A DNA stretch of 60,000 nucleotides from Diphasiastrum complanatum (Eukaryota; Streptophyta; Lycopodiopsida; Lycopodiales; Lycopodiaceae), in the NCBI GenBank assembly GCA_029204225.1, contig CM055092.1, forward strand, positions 42,413,760-42,473,759, written 5' to 3'. A model generated the notes under the pieces. The model was not told the origin of the DNA and made no database searches. It was given only the letters and a program-made list of their open reading frames with translations. Positions 43,836 to 54,665 of this stretch are shown here, piece after piece; position 1 is the stretch's first letter; each line of letters opens with the position of its first letter. The translations under genes and the position numbers were made by a program.

Positions 43836-44576
43836 ATGAAAGCAGTTGGCAGAGGCCATTGTAACAATCTCATAAAGTCCAGGGTAGCACCAAGTTTTTT
43901 TGGTAGAAGAAAGTATGACAAAGTATTCAAGAATCAATTCATGTGGTTTTGCCCACGAGATGTGACCTACACATGGAAAGGGAATCCCAATATCATTATT
44001 TCTCCACCTACGATGAGTAGTGTTTGGCATGTGTTGGAAGGTGTACATCTCTTGCAATCTGAAGTAGACGAGCTCAACAAAGGCGGTTATGTTCTAGAAA
44101 CATCAGCACCATCCTCCTATCATGCTGCCAATCATCCCTGCTACACAACAACAGGGATGTCCGGACCAGACTTAGCATTTGATGGTAATCCCACACCTGC
44201 ACAAAATGAAATGAGACGTAGATCGTGTGAATCCAAAATTGCAAGAGACAGAATGGAAAAAGGTATGTCCTTTAATGAAAATCTGAAGATGTTGAAGAAA
44301 GTCCCAACGGAGCACAAAGAAATTTATGTGGTCAAGAGTTATGATACCAAGAAGAATGGTGCAACCTATGAAGTGACCATAGTTATGGAGCCATCATGCA
44401 CTTGCACGGATTTTTCCAGAGACACGTTGATGAGAAAGTACATTCCATGCATGCATTTGTATTTTGTCTACTTATGTGTGAAGGGGCTAGACTCATCAAA
44501 AAATATGTTTATTCACCAACCAACTATCAACGTTCAGGATCTGTTTCATATATTTGCGATTAAGTCAACTAGTTAG
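43836..44576 (+). CDS. SWIM zinc-finger protein inside the DNA transposon
   Basis: The frame is open from a stop at 43797; the first ATG is at 43836, giving 246 codons to the stop at 44574. Near the C-terminus lies CTC-TDFSRDTLMRKYIP-CMH (44397-44456), the CxC..CxH pattern of a SWIM zinc finger, found in MuDR-type transposases and FAR1-like proteins. SWIM fingers bind DNA or protein. The upstream part (MSGPDLAFDGNPTPAQNEM, ARDRMEKGMSFNENLKMLKK) is unrecognised. No stop or frameshift breaks it, unlike almost every other frame here. It may be the C-terminal part of a former transposase or a captured host gene. Confidence 0.6.
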   Translation: MKAVGRGHCNNLIKSRVAPSFFGRRKYDKVFKNQFMWFCPRDVTYTWKGNPNIIISPPTMSSVWHVLEGVHLLQSEVDELNKGGYVLETSAPSSYHAANHPCYTTTGMSGPDLAFDGNPTPAQNEMRRRSCESKIARDRMEKGMSFNENLKMLKKVPTEHKEIYVVKSYDTKKNGATYEVTIVMEPSCTCTDFSRDTLMRKYIPCMHLYFVYLCVKGLDSSKNMFIHQPTINVQDLFHIFAIKSTS

Positions 44577-44695
44577 CCATTTTTTGGTCCTTCAGATAAC
44601 TGTAGATGTTTCATGGTAGTTACATAGAAAAGAAGCAATTGAAAGTACTAAGATGTGGGGGGTTGTGTTCATGTATGTAACATTCTGATCATCTT

Positions 44696-45118
44696 AGATT
44701 TTGCTACAATACTAGTGAGCTATGCGTAGTATATATATAGAAATTTTTATTTCATTGAGTGGCACTGTTTCAGATGTCATAAACTTTATGTAGATCTTTA
44801 AATTGGTGTTATGATGTTTAAGATCCTCTATAATATATCTGGATTTTGCTACAATACTAATGAGCTGTGTAGTAAATATATGTATCATTTTGTATTTGAT
44901 TTGAACGGCACTATTTCAGATGTCATGAACTTTATGTAGATCTTTAATTTGCTGTTATGATGTTTAAGGTCCTTTATGGTATGTCTAGATTTTGCTACAA
45001 TACCAGTGAGCTATGAGCAATAAATATATATAAATTTTTGTATTTGATCCAAGCGGCATTGTTTCAGAATTCATAAACTTTATGTAGCTCTGTAAATTGG
45101 TGTCATTATGTTTAAGGT
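44696..45118 (+). repeat. three tandem units of about 146 bp
   Basis: Units begin with ATTTTGCTACAATACTAGTG at about 44697, 44842 and 44988. They share TTTCAGATGTCATAAACTTT and TATGTAGATCTTTAAATTGG, with scattered differences. They fill most of the space between the SWIM ORF and the right inverted repeat. Confidence 0.85.
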
Positions 45119-45230
45119 TTGTATTCAATATCTTCTACATGTATCATTTTTTTTTGTTTAATATTGGTAGTTAAAATCAACAAATCTAGTAATAAAAAAC
45201 TCGCAAAGCTCACTAAAATTTACTTGCAAA

Positions 45231-46095
45231 ATGGCCAACCCCATCATTTTGAACATCTAATCCATTCTCATCAAGAGTTAGATTACCTTGCTTGTCTCCT
45301 TGATCTCTCTTCTTCTTGTAGCACCCACTTGCAAAGTGTCCTTTGATGCCACAATAGAAGCACTTGAGCTTTGACCTATCTTTATTTTTTCCATTTGAAG
45401 AAGCCTCCCCTTGATCTTGCCCTTTAGACCACTTGCTTTTGTTTTTGCCCTTCAATTTGTCCTTGATGAACATAGCCTCCTCTCCAACTCGAGATGTTGA
45501 TGAAGATCCACCTCTTGCTTGAAGCCTATATTCTTCATTGATCAAGATCTCATGAAGATCCATCAAACTTGGTAAAATTATTTGAATAGCAAGACTTTGT
45601 ACAGTGTTAGCATGAGCATCCAACAAACCATTAAGAATAGCTTGAACAAGCTCTCCTTCCTTAATGTTCTCATCAATGCAAGCCAACTCATCATTCATTC
45701 AAAGCTTTTACTCTCAAAACAAAAGTATTTGGACTCTCTTCACTCTTTTGAAGACATTGAAAGATTTGTCTTCTTAGAGTCAACAGTCTAGAAGTAGATT
45801 TGGATTCATAAAGCTTCTTCAAAGCTTCCCAAGCCTCACTTGATGAAGTACACTTACCAACTTCCTTGAGGAGTTCATTGGTAACATTCATCTTAATCAT
45901 ATGTAGAGCTCTTTTGGCCCTCTTGTCATACCTCAATTGTTCTTGTTGTGTTGCTGGCCTCTCCTCAAAACCTACAACAATATCCAAAACAACATTCATC
46001 TCAAGAAGTGATTCCATCCTCACTTTCCACAATGAGTAGTTGCTTGAGGTAAGCCTATCATTGCCTTCCAACATGAATCCACTTGATGTAGCCAT
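45231..46095 (-). pseudogene. copia F gag
   Basis: The ATG at 46095-46093 on the minus strand gives MATSSGFMLEGNDRLTSSNY, the standard copia Gag opening. The helical part includes SSSEAWEALKKLYESKSTSR. A frameshift near 45695 separates the halves. The second half has a complete CX2CX4HX4C knuckle CFYCGIKGHFASGC near 45330 and a Lys-rich flank. It is cut at 45230 by the transposon inverted repeat before reaching protease. Confidence 0.88.
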
Positions 46096-46646
46096 GTTGC
46101 AATGACCTGATTTTTTTTTCCAACCTGTTCCAGTGCACAAAGCACTTTTCTTAACAACAACAAATGTTTTCAAAACAAAGATATGGAGCCTCTCAATTCT
46201 CTTCTAGCACTTATATCAAGCAAATCAACACACAAAATAGTGAGATCTTGATCAACCTATGATCTATCCTCAATAAAATGACTCTTGCCACTTCCTAAGA
46301 TTGAAATACACTCTAATGAAGTTCAGTAACCTCACAAATAGAGATCCAATCAAAATTAGGATTTTGATTAAATCACAAAAAATTGAATATTTCAGATTCT
46401 ACATGCAATTGCCTAAAACTTGATATGCAATCTTGTAGCCACCACTTAGGCTTTTCTAATGCATCAAAAATCAGCCAAATCCAGTATGTGAAGTGTGAAA
46501 TTAGAATTGATCAAGTATATAAACCTAATTTGAGTTTTGATCTACAAAAGATCCAATCTACATATGCAAAGGACTTGATTTTTGAGTGATATCTCCTCCA
46601 AATCCTTGATAGATGTGATTGCTTCCTTCATAAATTGAAACACAAG

Positions 46647-47500
46647 AGATATGATACCATGTGAAGAATTTCAGACCTTAAGATCCAAAATCATCCCTTT
46701 GACCTTTGGTTAGAAGCACAACAAATCACCAACCTTGCCAATGTAGAAAAATCAACATCTACCCTATGAATGAGATGCAAACTCTAATAGATCTTGATCA
46801 AACATCAATCAAAAAATGAAATGAAGTTGTTGTCTGTACAAAAATAGTAAGCTATTGTATTTCACACGTGTGGATCCGAATATGACATAAATTGAGCATT
46901 CTACACACAAAATTGCAAGATATCACCAATATTGTGCACCAATGGATAGATGAACCAAAGAGAACTCATGTATAAGCATGAAATGAGATGAGAGAGAGAA
47001 TGCTCCTCGTCACACATGTGTACAATTATATATAACAGATCCATGACTCATTAATGAGTTTGGTTTTTCTCCATAACAAAAACCCTAGCATTAATGTGAA
47101 CTAGATTCAAATGTCTCCACATTCAAATTGAATCTACCAAAACTCATGTGCTACACTTTCCACACTTTTAAAAAGTGTTTATTCAAATGCTTTTAGACTA
47201 ATATAACTTTGAAAAGTCAAACTCTAAGTCTAATATGAAATTGGCCTCAATTGCCAAATAAACAAATATAACAAATTTGACTAAACTAGTTGAAATCTTT
47301 CACATAGAGCTCTGTATCAGAATTTGCGAGCCTCATTGAGAAATCATGGGCACTCAAAACGAGTTTTGGGTGCATTTTCAAATTCTTGTCCAAAAAATTC
47401 TATATATAGATCTCACTTATTCTCTCCATGAGTTCATTCCAGATTTCTACTAAATCTCATGCTGAAAATTTTCAGAATTTTTAAAATTTCTAGAACTGTC
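46647..47500 (-). repeat. 5' LTR and primer site of copia F (outer edge unknown)
   Basis: On the minus strand TGGTATCATATC (46648-46659) follows LTR text ending TTCACA. It is a damaged copia primer site. The LTR extends to the right from 46660. A TATA-like TATATATAA lies at 47026-47034 on the minus strand. The outer edge cannot be placed because the 3' LTR is missing; it is somewhere before the ORF at 47709. Confidence 0.5.
47026..47034 (-). promoter_or_regulatory. TATA box in the copia F LTR
   Basis: TATATATAA on the minus strand, about 370 bases before the primer site, in the expected U3 position. Confidence 0.5.
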
Positions 47501-47708
47501 TAGAACTCTCCCACCACTACTCTTATGGCTACCAGAGATCCCTTGCTCTCACTATATCGCCGTAAGGCCCAAAAACCTTACATATACAATATCTTATTGG
47601 TAGACATCAAGAACCATTCGGCAACATTGTAATTAGCCAATGACATCTTCATCCGTCTTGGTTTTAATTTGTTACACCTTTCTGAACAACAAAATGAAAG
47701 TCTAGTAC

Positions 47709-48437
47709 ATGCTGCCTACTCCTCGTCGGATGAATTCCACTCCTTTCGGATTCCCTCCAAGGATGGCAGTTACATCACCATCAACATTACACTCGGTAAG
47801 ATGCTATGGATGCGGAGGAAAACATTGTCGAGCTAAATGTCCACAGCGAGGAGATCCATCAACATATGAAACCTGTTGTGCACAATGCGGAGTTAATTAT
47901 CCATGCCGAGATTGCCCGATGAGAAATTCAGAAATAGCCAGGAGGCATTTGGCTTATGTAGACCGACATGCACATGTGTTGATCAACCAACCTATTGATA
48001 GAATACACTATAATAGAAAAATCCTAGTGCCACCGGGTCATGAAATGAGTGAGGAAGAAAGCAATCTGACAAAAGTTTCAAAATACGCAAAGATACCCTT
48101 GAGCAGACAAGAAACACCAACATCCTAGAAAACAGAGATGGTAGAGTCTATTAAGCCAATGATAGTTGAGGAAGTCAAGAAATTGGCAATTGAGGAATTC
48201 CGACAGGTTCTATCAAGACTCTTGGCGCACTCAATGCCCAAATTTATTAGTGATGAATTACATCATGAGCCTGTGTCAACGGAGCAACAAGAAGACAGTT
48301 TAGCAAGAGATCCAAGGGAAAGTGCAGTCACGCAGCCTTCAAATGGGAAGTGCACTAGCAAAGGGAAGACTAAGGTTGATGATTGCACTTCAATGAGCAA
48401 AAGTCAACCAAAGTTAGATGGTCCCACGATGCAAAAC
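47709..48437 (+). pseudogene. zinc-knuckle protein, gag-like, with a single in-frame TAG
   Basis: The frame from ATG 47709 reads to TAG at 48126-48128 and continues open in the same frame to the join with the copia-1 leader at about 48437. It has a knuckle CYGCGGKHCRAKC (CX2CX3HX4C), then CCAQCGVNYPCRDC. After the stop comes a helical stretch (VEEVKKLAIEEFRQVL) and a Ser/Lys-rich tail. The knuckle spacing matches the gypsy gags A and C, so a gag C-terminal fragment is the best guess. No capsid or protease is next to it. Confidence 0.55.
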
Positions 48438-49146
48438 TGTTTTTTTGCTTGATTTAGCTCTCAGTTTCTTGTACAATCAGAGTTGTTAGCATGCAAAGCT
48501 TAGTGTGGCTCTGATACCATGACAAAATTCCCAGAATTCACACGTGTGAGGAATGTCCACAAGAGTGACTGATCTTGATTAAGCTTTGTGATTGGCACTA
48601 TAACCTGATTCTAGATTAATCAACAAAATCTAGCTCAAAAGAAATGGCTAATCCACAATCTAGCATGCTAATCAACAGAATATAATAGCAATGATCAAAG
48701 AATGAATAAAAAATACAAGATTTCAATGTATGAGCATTAGCCTCAACACGAGTTAGAGAGAGAGAGCTAGAGAGATAACAAGCAATATCTGTTTAGATCC
48801 AAAATGACATGAGATAGCTACAAAACTTTGGTTCTTCATCATTGATTGTGTGGAGAGCTACACATATCTATGGAGATTGAGGTAGCTTGAGGTAGAACCA
48901 TATCTATCCATTCCAAAATGACATCTAGAGTCTATGTGACATTTGTCGCTTGTCATGCATGAAATTCTACCAACTTTTTACAAGTGTACTAGTTCTAACT
49001 AGAAATGTCCAAATCATCATGCATGTGTCCATTAAACCGTTTGTGCATGCCTTGCATGTCACTATGGATCACTTACAATTAATGCATGTGAGTTGCCACG
49101 AGTTTCTACAAGCATAATCATGCTAATTCTATGTCTACAAACTATA
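48437..49146 (-). repeat. copia-1 family LTR and leader remnant, minus strand
   Basis: The minus strand has the LTR (49146 down to 48520), primer site TGGTATCAGAGCCAC (from 48519) and about 80 bases of leader, all matching copia-1. The first 155 or so bases of the LTR are missing. There is no SINE-like insert at the homologous position near 48800. The rest of the element is absent. Confidence 0.88.
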
Positions 49147-49149
49147 TCC

Positions 49150-49416
49150 AAACAGATTTCCACAGATCCATCAAGATTGTTAGCGGATTTCAAAGAATTC
49201 CCAGATGTCGAGCCAAGCTGAAGACACAGAGTATCTCTCACTCATGACCGAGGAGGTCTTAGAAGGAGGAGAGCAGAAGAAGCTGAGAGCCGAACATGAG
49301 AGCCGAGGATTACTAGCTAGGATGACAGTTATTTTCTATGTGAGCCTACAGGGTGTATCCCAGAGAAGGAATGACCATGTAGGAGCTAGTAATGATTCCT
49401 AGGCAATGTAAATAAG
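49150..49416 (+). other. unassigned sequence with a 65-codon open frame
   Basis: An ATG at 49205 opens MSSQAEDTEYLSLMTEEVLE to a stop at 49400. It has an acidic then basic composition and no domain. It lies between two retroelement remnants and may be part of a leader or an unknown ORF. Confidence 0.25.
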
Positions 49417-50309
49417 TGTAGACCCCCTTAAATAATATAGAGTGAGCCACCTTTTGATGGTGACCTCTAGTGGAAGGGCTTTTTCCACTTGTAATTTCTA
49501 AGCTAGTGGAATTGCCACTTGGGCTCCACATGGGCAGCCCTCTTACTTATTTAAGGGGCCCCCTCTCTTGTGAGGGAGCTCTGATTTTATTGTCAATTCC
49601 TCTTGAGTGAATAAAGAAGATCTTCCATGAGTTCTTGACAATTGTGAAACTCCTTGTTCATGAGAATCTTCTTGAGTGACATTCTTATGAGCATATTTTG
49701 ATTTCCTTTGTGATTGTGGATTGATTAGATCTCTTGCTTACTTTCTTCCTTTGTGGAATGTAGATGTGGATTAACTTTCTTGTTTCTTGATTTTGTGGTT
49801 TCACCATGCAGGTAAACTATAGAGGCTGAGATTGTGGATCTAATTTGCATATTCACTAATAGTCGTGTCCTTGATTGTTCTTGGGTATTCCAGGCATTAA
49901 GAAATGGGTGTTTCTTGATTTTTGGGCTGCTAGAATGCTGTTAGGAAACTAGTTTTCTTGTTTCTTGTTTCTTGTTTCTTGCTGAGTAGCTTAATCTTGT
50001 CATTGCATTATTTTCTAATTTCCTAAGATAGTTTGGTAGATAGATTGTAGATTTGCTCTCTATTCAAAACGTTGATCTATGTTGAGCTAGGACTTGTTGC
50101 ATGGCTTGTAAATGCATGTAGCTGAGTAAACGTATCCATTTCTCCCAACTGACAGGCTGGAAATACATGTTGTAATCTGAGAAATACTTCTGCTTGAAAA
50201 TCGTTCTACACAAGAAGATTTAACTATAAAGAACTATAACCATCTGAAGTAACAAAAAATAAGAAGAACCAAGAATTGTGTTCACAAATCCGGCTGGAAT
50301 CTGTGAACA
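49417..50309 (+). repeat. 5' LTR region of gypsy E (left edge uncertain)
   Basis: The right edge at 50309 (GTGAACA) is set by the primer site and by homology to element A. A TATA-like TATTTAAG lies at 49548-49555 and AATAAA at 49610-49615, consistent with promoter and RNA end signals. TGTAGACCCC at 49417 is one possible left edge. It does not match the putative 3' LTR start at 58622, so the left part is uncertain. Confidence 0.45.
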
Positions 50310-50311
50310 TT

Positions 50312-50324
50312 TGGCACCATTTCC
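50312..50324 (+). promoter_or_regulatory. primer binding site of gypsy E
   Basis: TGGCACCATTTCC lies two bases after the LTR. It is a degenerate TGGCGCC-type site of plant gypsy elements, at the same place as in element A. Confidence 0.55.
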
Positions 50325-50579
50325 AAAGCTACATAGACACTTATCAACATCAAACCTTTCCAATCTATGCTGCCAAGCCATCACTCTGAATCTCCCACAT
50401 GCATCATTACAGAGCTCGTCACTTTGGTTTCAACCGATGTACAACTCCATTTTTGACTGAGGCTTCATGCTCCTTCCCTAGCCGAGCTCCATGACTCTCG
50501 TCTGGACCGGACGAAACCTTGTTTCATTCACCTATTGAAACTACATACTCAATCTCGATTGAACAACTACTTGCAATAT

Positions 50580-51130
50580 CCTGCCAAATCCTGAGTTAAA
50601 TCTCAACCGATGCTCATCGATCAGATCTCATCCGAGCCTTTCCGTTGACATCTTGACCTCAGACCGTCTGTCGCATCTCAACCGGTGCCTTTCCGTTACT
50701 CGACCGGAGACATTATGTCAATTCTCAACTGGAGGCATCCTGTACAATCTCAACAAGAAGCTATCTATCGAATCTCGAATGCATTCCTGTTAAATCTCGA
50801 CCGGAGCTTCCTCTCAGATATGGACTGGAGCTTCCTCTCAGATCCTGACCGGAGCTTTCTCTCAGATCTCGGCCGGAGCTTCCTCTCAGATCTCGACTGG
50901 AGCTTTTTCTCAGATCTCGATCGGAGCTTTCTCTTAGATCTTGACCAAATGATCATGTCAGATCTTGATCGGAGCTTTCTCTCAGATCTCGTCCGAAACA
51001 TCCTGTCAAATCTAAACCGGAGCTTTCTCTCAGATCTCAACCGGACTGTTCTATCAACTCTCAACCAGACCTTTCTATCAGTTCTCAACCGAGGATTATC
51101 AACTCTTAACCGAGAGCTTCGACTTCCAAC
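50580..51130 (+). repeat. 24-bp minisatellite array in the gag leader of gypsy E
   Basis: About twenty units with consensus TCTCGACCGGAGCTTCCTCT, very regular at 24 bp from 50800 to 51050. The period is a multiple of three, so the plus frame 50685-51134 is open as an octapeptide repeat (SFLSDLDR) and the minus frame is open too (LRSRSERK). These frames are probably by-products. The next gene is gag at 51394. Confidence 0.92.
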
Positions 51131-51393
51131 CTGAACCAAGTCAACTTCAAAACAACATCTACTTCATTATATGACTAGGTTTCAGTGTTTGTCAAATACC
51201 ACAATCCTTTCCAACTTTATTGCAAAACTCTAACACCAAAAAACCAAAACAACTATGCCATTTGGACATCACCACATTATTAGTCTTTGACTAATATTTT
51301 AAAAACAAAAAAAAAACAAAAACAAACACCATTCACGTTACCAAAGAGTCCAAGAGGCCTACTTATCCAATCCTAAGGTACTCTCGAGTTGTT

Positions 51394-53210
51394 ATGGATC
51401 ATCCTTACGATCGGAATTCCACAGAGGACTATCCACCAGAGATGGTCTGCCCATCTACCGAACAGGCTCGATTCAATAGATATTCTAGGATGAAATCCCA
51501 AGTCCAAGAGCCATCCACCAATCCATTTGACAGATGGGAACCCATGCGTTTTGAAGCTCCATACGATCGACCACATTTTCATGCTGCAGAATCTTCACAT
51601 GCCCGAGCTCACTTAAATGGAGCTTTTGAAAATAATGTTTCGCGTACTGAAAAACGTACTCCCAAGTTAGATTTACCTAAGTACGATGGCAACATTAACC
51701 CTCAAAGATTTTTTCAAGTCTTTGAAAATGCATGCGATGTTATGGTGAGACATCACCAGAAGCCATGGTTCAGCTCTTCTCAACGACCATGATCGATCGA
51801 GCACGAGAATGGTTTTTTAACTTTGATTGTGAAGATAAATGAGGCTGGTCACTCTTGAAGGAAGCATTTATCAAAAGATTCAAGCCATTTCGTTTGATCG
51901 AAAGTCCTTTTGTCAAGCTGAGTAATATCAAAATGACAAAAGATGAGAAAGTACGTGACTACATTGAAAGATTTAAAAGATTAAAAAGTCAGGTACAAGA
52001 ACAACCAACTAAATCTATGCTCATAATCTAGTTCCTCGTTGGACTCCCACGATGGATACGACGTGAACTTCGCTCCAATGATGAATACACATCATTGAAA
52101 CAAGCCATGTCTGATGCCATTTGGGAAGAAGACGAGGGATCAGATGTTGATGAGCCACGTGAATGGAGAGCACGTCGTGTTGTCCAAGAAGCTCGACCAA
52201 ATGAGGAAACACGAGAACAATTATGGAAAACACAAATGGAGTTGCTTAACTAGCAACACCAACAATAGATGGAGAAACTCACGAAAGAGTTTCAAAACAC
52301 TCTTAAGTCTATCCAGAGTTTGAGGCCAGGTCAGTTACCCACTGGCCAACTCCACCATAGATGAGAGAATACATGGTGCCCTCACTATTGAGGTGCACAC
52401 ACTGGCAATGAGTGCCCTTCATACCAACCGGTCCCAGATACTTCACTGATCATACCTCAATCTATTGCTATTATAACCCGAGGAACCAGCCTCACAACCA
52501 GTCAGGGGGACATTATCAACCTCCTAGACACCAGTTTGTTTCACAAAATCAAAATCAGCACTATTCATCAAGAAACAACCAAGTCCATATACAAGAGTTG
52601 CCTAGACAATCTAGACATGAACCTCAACCACAGTTGGCGCTCTTAGGACCAATTCCAAGGAGACAACCTGATCTAGGAGCACAAAAACATAGACACCCTC
52701 GAGAATCTGCACAAACACATCTTGTAGAAAACTCCTACGATCACTCATATCATCACGATACGACACTCCCATCTGCTAGTTCTCAACAATATCAAACCGA
52801 CACCTCATGCTCGTGCAAACGGGATGAATATTCCACACCACCAGACAATCCTGCATAGCTAGCCATCCAAGATGGTTATATCATTGCCACAAGACCAATG
52901 AGCAACTGCTGTTTTATTTGTGGCGAAACTGGCCACTTCATGGTTGATTGTAAAGCTAAGAACCAATACCATGTGGAGTGTCCAGACTGTGTTCGCAAAC
53001 ACAGCTTTAAAGACTGTCCTAAACAACCTAACATGATCGTTCCCGCATGTCATATATCATCCGAACCTGTTAGAGTTCTCACTAGAGCACAACGCCGACA
53101 CCAAGAACAACAACAAAACAATACTAAATCGGCTAATCCACATGGAAGCCACTTGATAGCTTCCACATCACCCAAAGACTACCTAGACCCAAACGTGGAA
53201 CAAAGATAGT
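51394..53210 (+). pseudogene. gypsy gag, element E
   Basis: ATG at 51394 gives MDHPYDRNSTEDYPPEM. The segment to 51750 is open (HFHAAESSHARAHLNGAF, RTPKLDLPKYDG). One or more bases are lost at about 51738, and stops at 51840, 52027, 52249 and 52267 break the capsid and coiled-coil part. The first knuckle region near 52375-52420 is decayed. A Gln/Pro-rich linker is open from 52412. The last knuckles are intact at 52913-53025: CFICGETGHFMVDC and CPDCVRKHSFKDC. It ends at the stop near 53207. Compared with A it keeps the full length. Confidence 0.87.
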
Positions 53211-54665
53211 ACAATGAATTTAGAGATGAGTTTTTGCGAGAGGAAGAACATACGGAAAGTCTGTTATCCGCTCAGATCCCTGAAAAAGAGCAATCCCTAC
53301 AGGGACTTGAAGTATTTTCTGACCTCCTGCAAGCTCAACTCACTATGCCATTCTATAGCGTGATAAAATCTTTCACCGGCTTCAATGATATATCCATCGT
53401 ACTTTTCAGCTGTCTACTATTCCTGATGATCAGCGAAAAACAAAAGAGATTCCTGAAATTTCGTAGATTCCTATGAATCTGCTGAATATAGGTGTTGCTA
53501 AGGGCACTAGCATCACCTCGCCTTTGTCCTATAAAGACTATCCCGTAGTATCCACTATTCTTGATAGTGGATCAGGCGTCAATATAATGGCTTTGTCATT
53601 GGCAAATTCATGGGGCTTCCATACCCTCGATCAACCACAATACAAACTTTGCATGGCTGATCAACGAGTTACAGACCTTGCTGATCATTTATCAAATATC
53701 AAGGTTCGAATAGAAGGTGTCAAATTTGTAATCGATTGTGTCATCTTAGACTTACCAGAAGATACCAATACATATAAACTCCTTCTTGGTACACTCTAGC
53801 TCCAGATGGTAGGCATTGTCCAAGTTGGAATCATAGCAAGATCACCTTTGGCAATCACGACAAACAAGTCATTGTTGACTCAACTGGCCATGTCAAGCCC
53901 GCCAAAGTTTATGATGATTGGTCATCAACAACTTATGACGAATCAGATAGTGTCCCGATCCAACCAAAAGGCCACTATATGAGATCCACGAACATAATCA
54001 ATTGGGGTCAAGCACTAGCCACTATGCACTGTTGTGATTCCAACCGATGTTGTATCGAAACCGCTGTAGAAGATGTGGCTTCTACCGACATTGATACACC
54101 CATCATCCCACATATGATGATTGACCTGATTCCTATTGCTTGGTGCCCAGGAGAACCTAGCGTCTCTACCGCCCATGTTTCGGAAGACGATATTCTTTCC
54201 ACGGATGATGTTGAAATGACGGATGAACATGTACTCCTTTATCTAGATGCCCAACGTTATCCGCCAAAATCAATTCCTCAGGAGATCAAGTCACCAAGGC
54301 CATTGGCTCATGTCCAACTGACATCCAAAGTACCCAACACACAAGCATATAGGCCCAAGCCCAAAGTATACACATGGGATGTGTATCCAGACGAAGTCTA
54401 AAATACAATCGATGACGACATGATAAGTGAGGCAACAACACCGCCAACTCAAAAACCTCGGTTACAAAGACATAAACTTATTGATACAAAACTAACCGAG
54501 CGTCAAAAACAGATGCGTGAAAAGCTTAAGCAGCTGACTAAGCCCTTGTCTAAAGAGACAGAAACCAAACCATCAGACCAAGCTTCCACGTCCGGTAGTG
54601 ACTCAACTCAGGTGATTTCCAAAGTTTCAGATAACTTTGTGGAATTATCTTTCGATCTTCCATGA
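53211..54665 (+). pseudogene. gypsy protease and linker, element E
   Basis: After a short open segment (53234-53476) the protease is readable from 53473: LNIGVAKGTSITSPLSYKDY, STILDSGSGVNIMALSLANS (Asp at 53563-53565) and YKLLLGTL, then a TAG at 53797-53799. The linker continues with frame changes: WSSTTYDESD, INWGQALATMHC, DTPIIPHMMIDLIPIAW, then a Lys/Gln-rich part to 54665. The linker corresponds to that of element C. The protease motif is intact but the domain is interrupted. Confidence 0.85.

Larger units (their letters stand above)
42535..45230 (+). mobile_element. DNA transposon with terminal inverted repeats and a SWIM zinc-finger ORF
   Basis: The left end TTTGCAAGTAAGTAGTTTGC continues into GAGTTTTTTATT. 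The right end, reversed, begins TTTGCAAGTA and after an 8-base gap has the same TTTGCGAGTTTTTTATT. Length is 2696 bp. It interrupts copia F between gag and protease. Flanking 8-mers (CCGGACAA and ATGGCCAA) agree at 5 of 8 positions, a possible decayed target duplication. The ends plus a SWIM domain suggest a MULE-like element; no DDE transposase is readable, so it is probably a non-autonomous derivative. Confidence 0.7.
40075..46173 (-). mobile_element. copia element F, split by a DNA transposon
   Basis: On the minus strand the order from right to left is gag (46095 to 45231), [DNA transposon 45230-42535], protease, pre-integrase, integrase, RT, RNase H. The last part of RNase H, the purine tract and the 3' LTR are missing; at about 40075 it abuts gypsy D. 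The upstream leader and LTR extend to about 47500. Gag wording resembles copia-1 (MIKMNVTNELLKEVGKCTSS against FIKMNVSNEILREIGSCTTA), so the two are related families. Confidence 0.87.

Noticed and set aside
43704-44057. Minus-strand 117-codon frame inside the DNA transposon
   Set aside because: Shadow of the SWIM-finger ORF on the other strand.
50580-51130. CRISPR-like array
   Set aside because: Units are contiguous and diverged, there are no unique spacers of constant length or cas genes, and the context is a plant retroelement leader.
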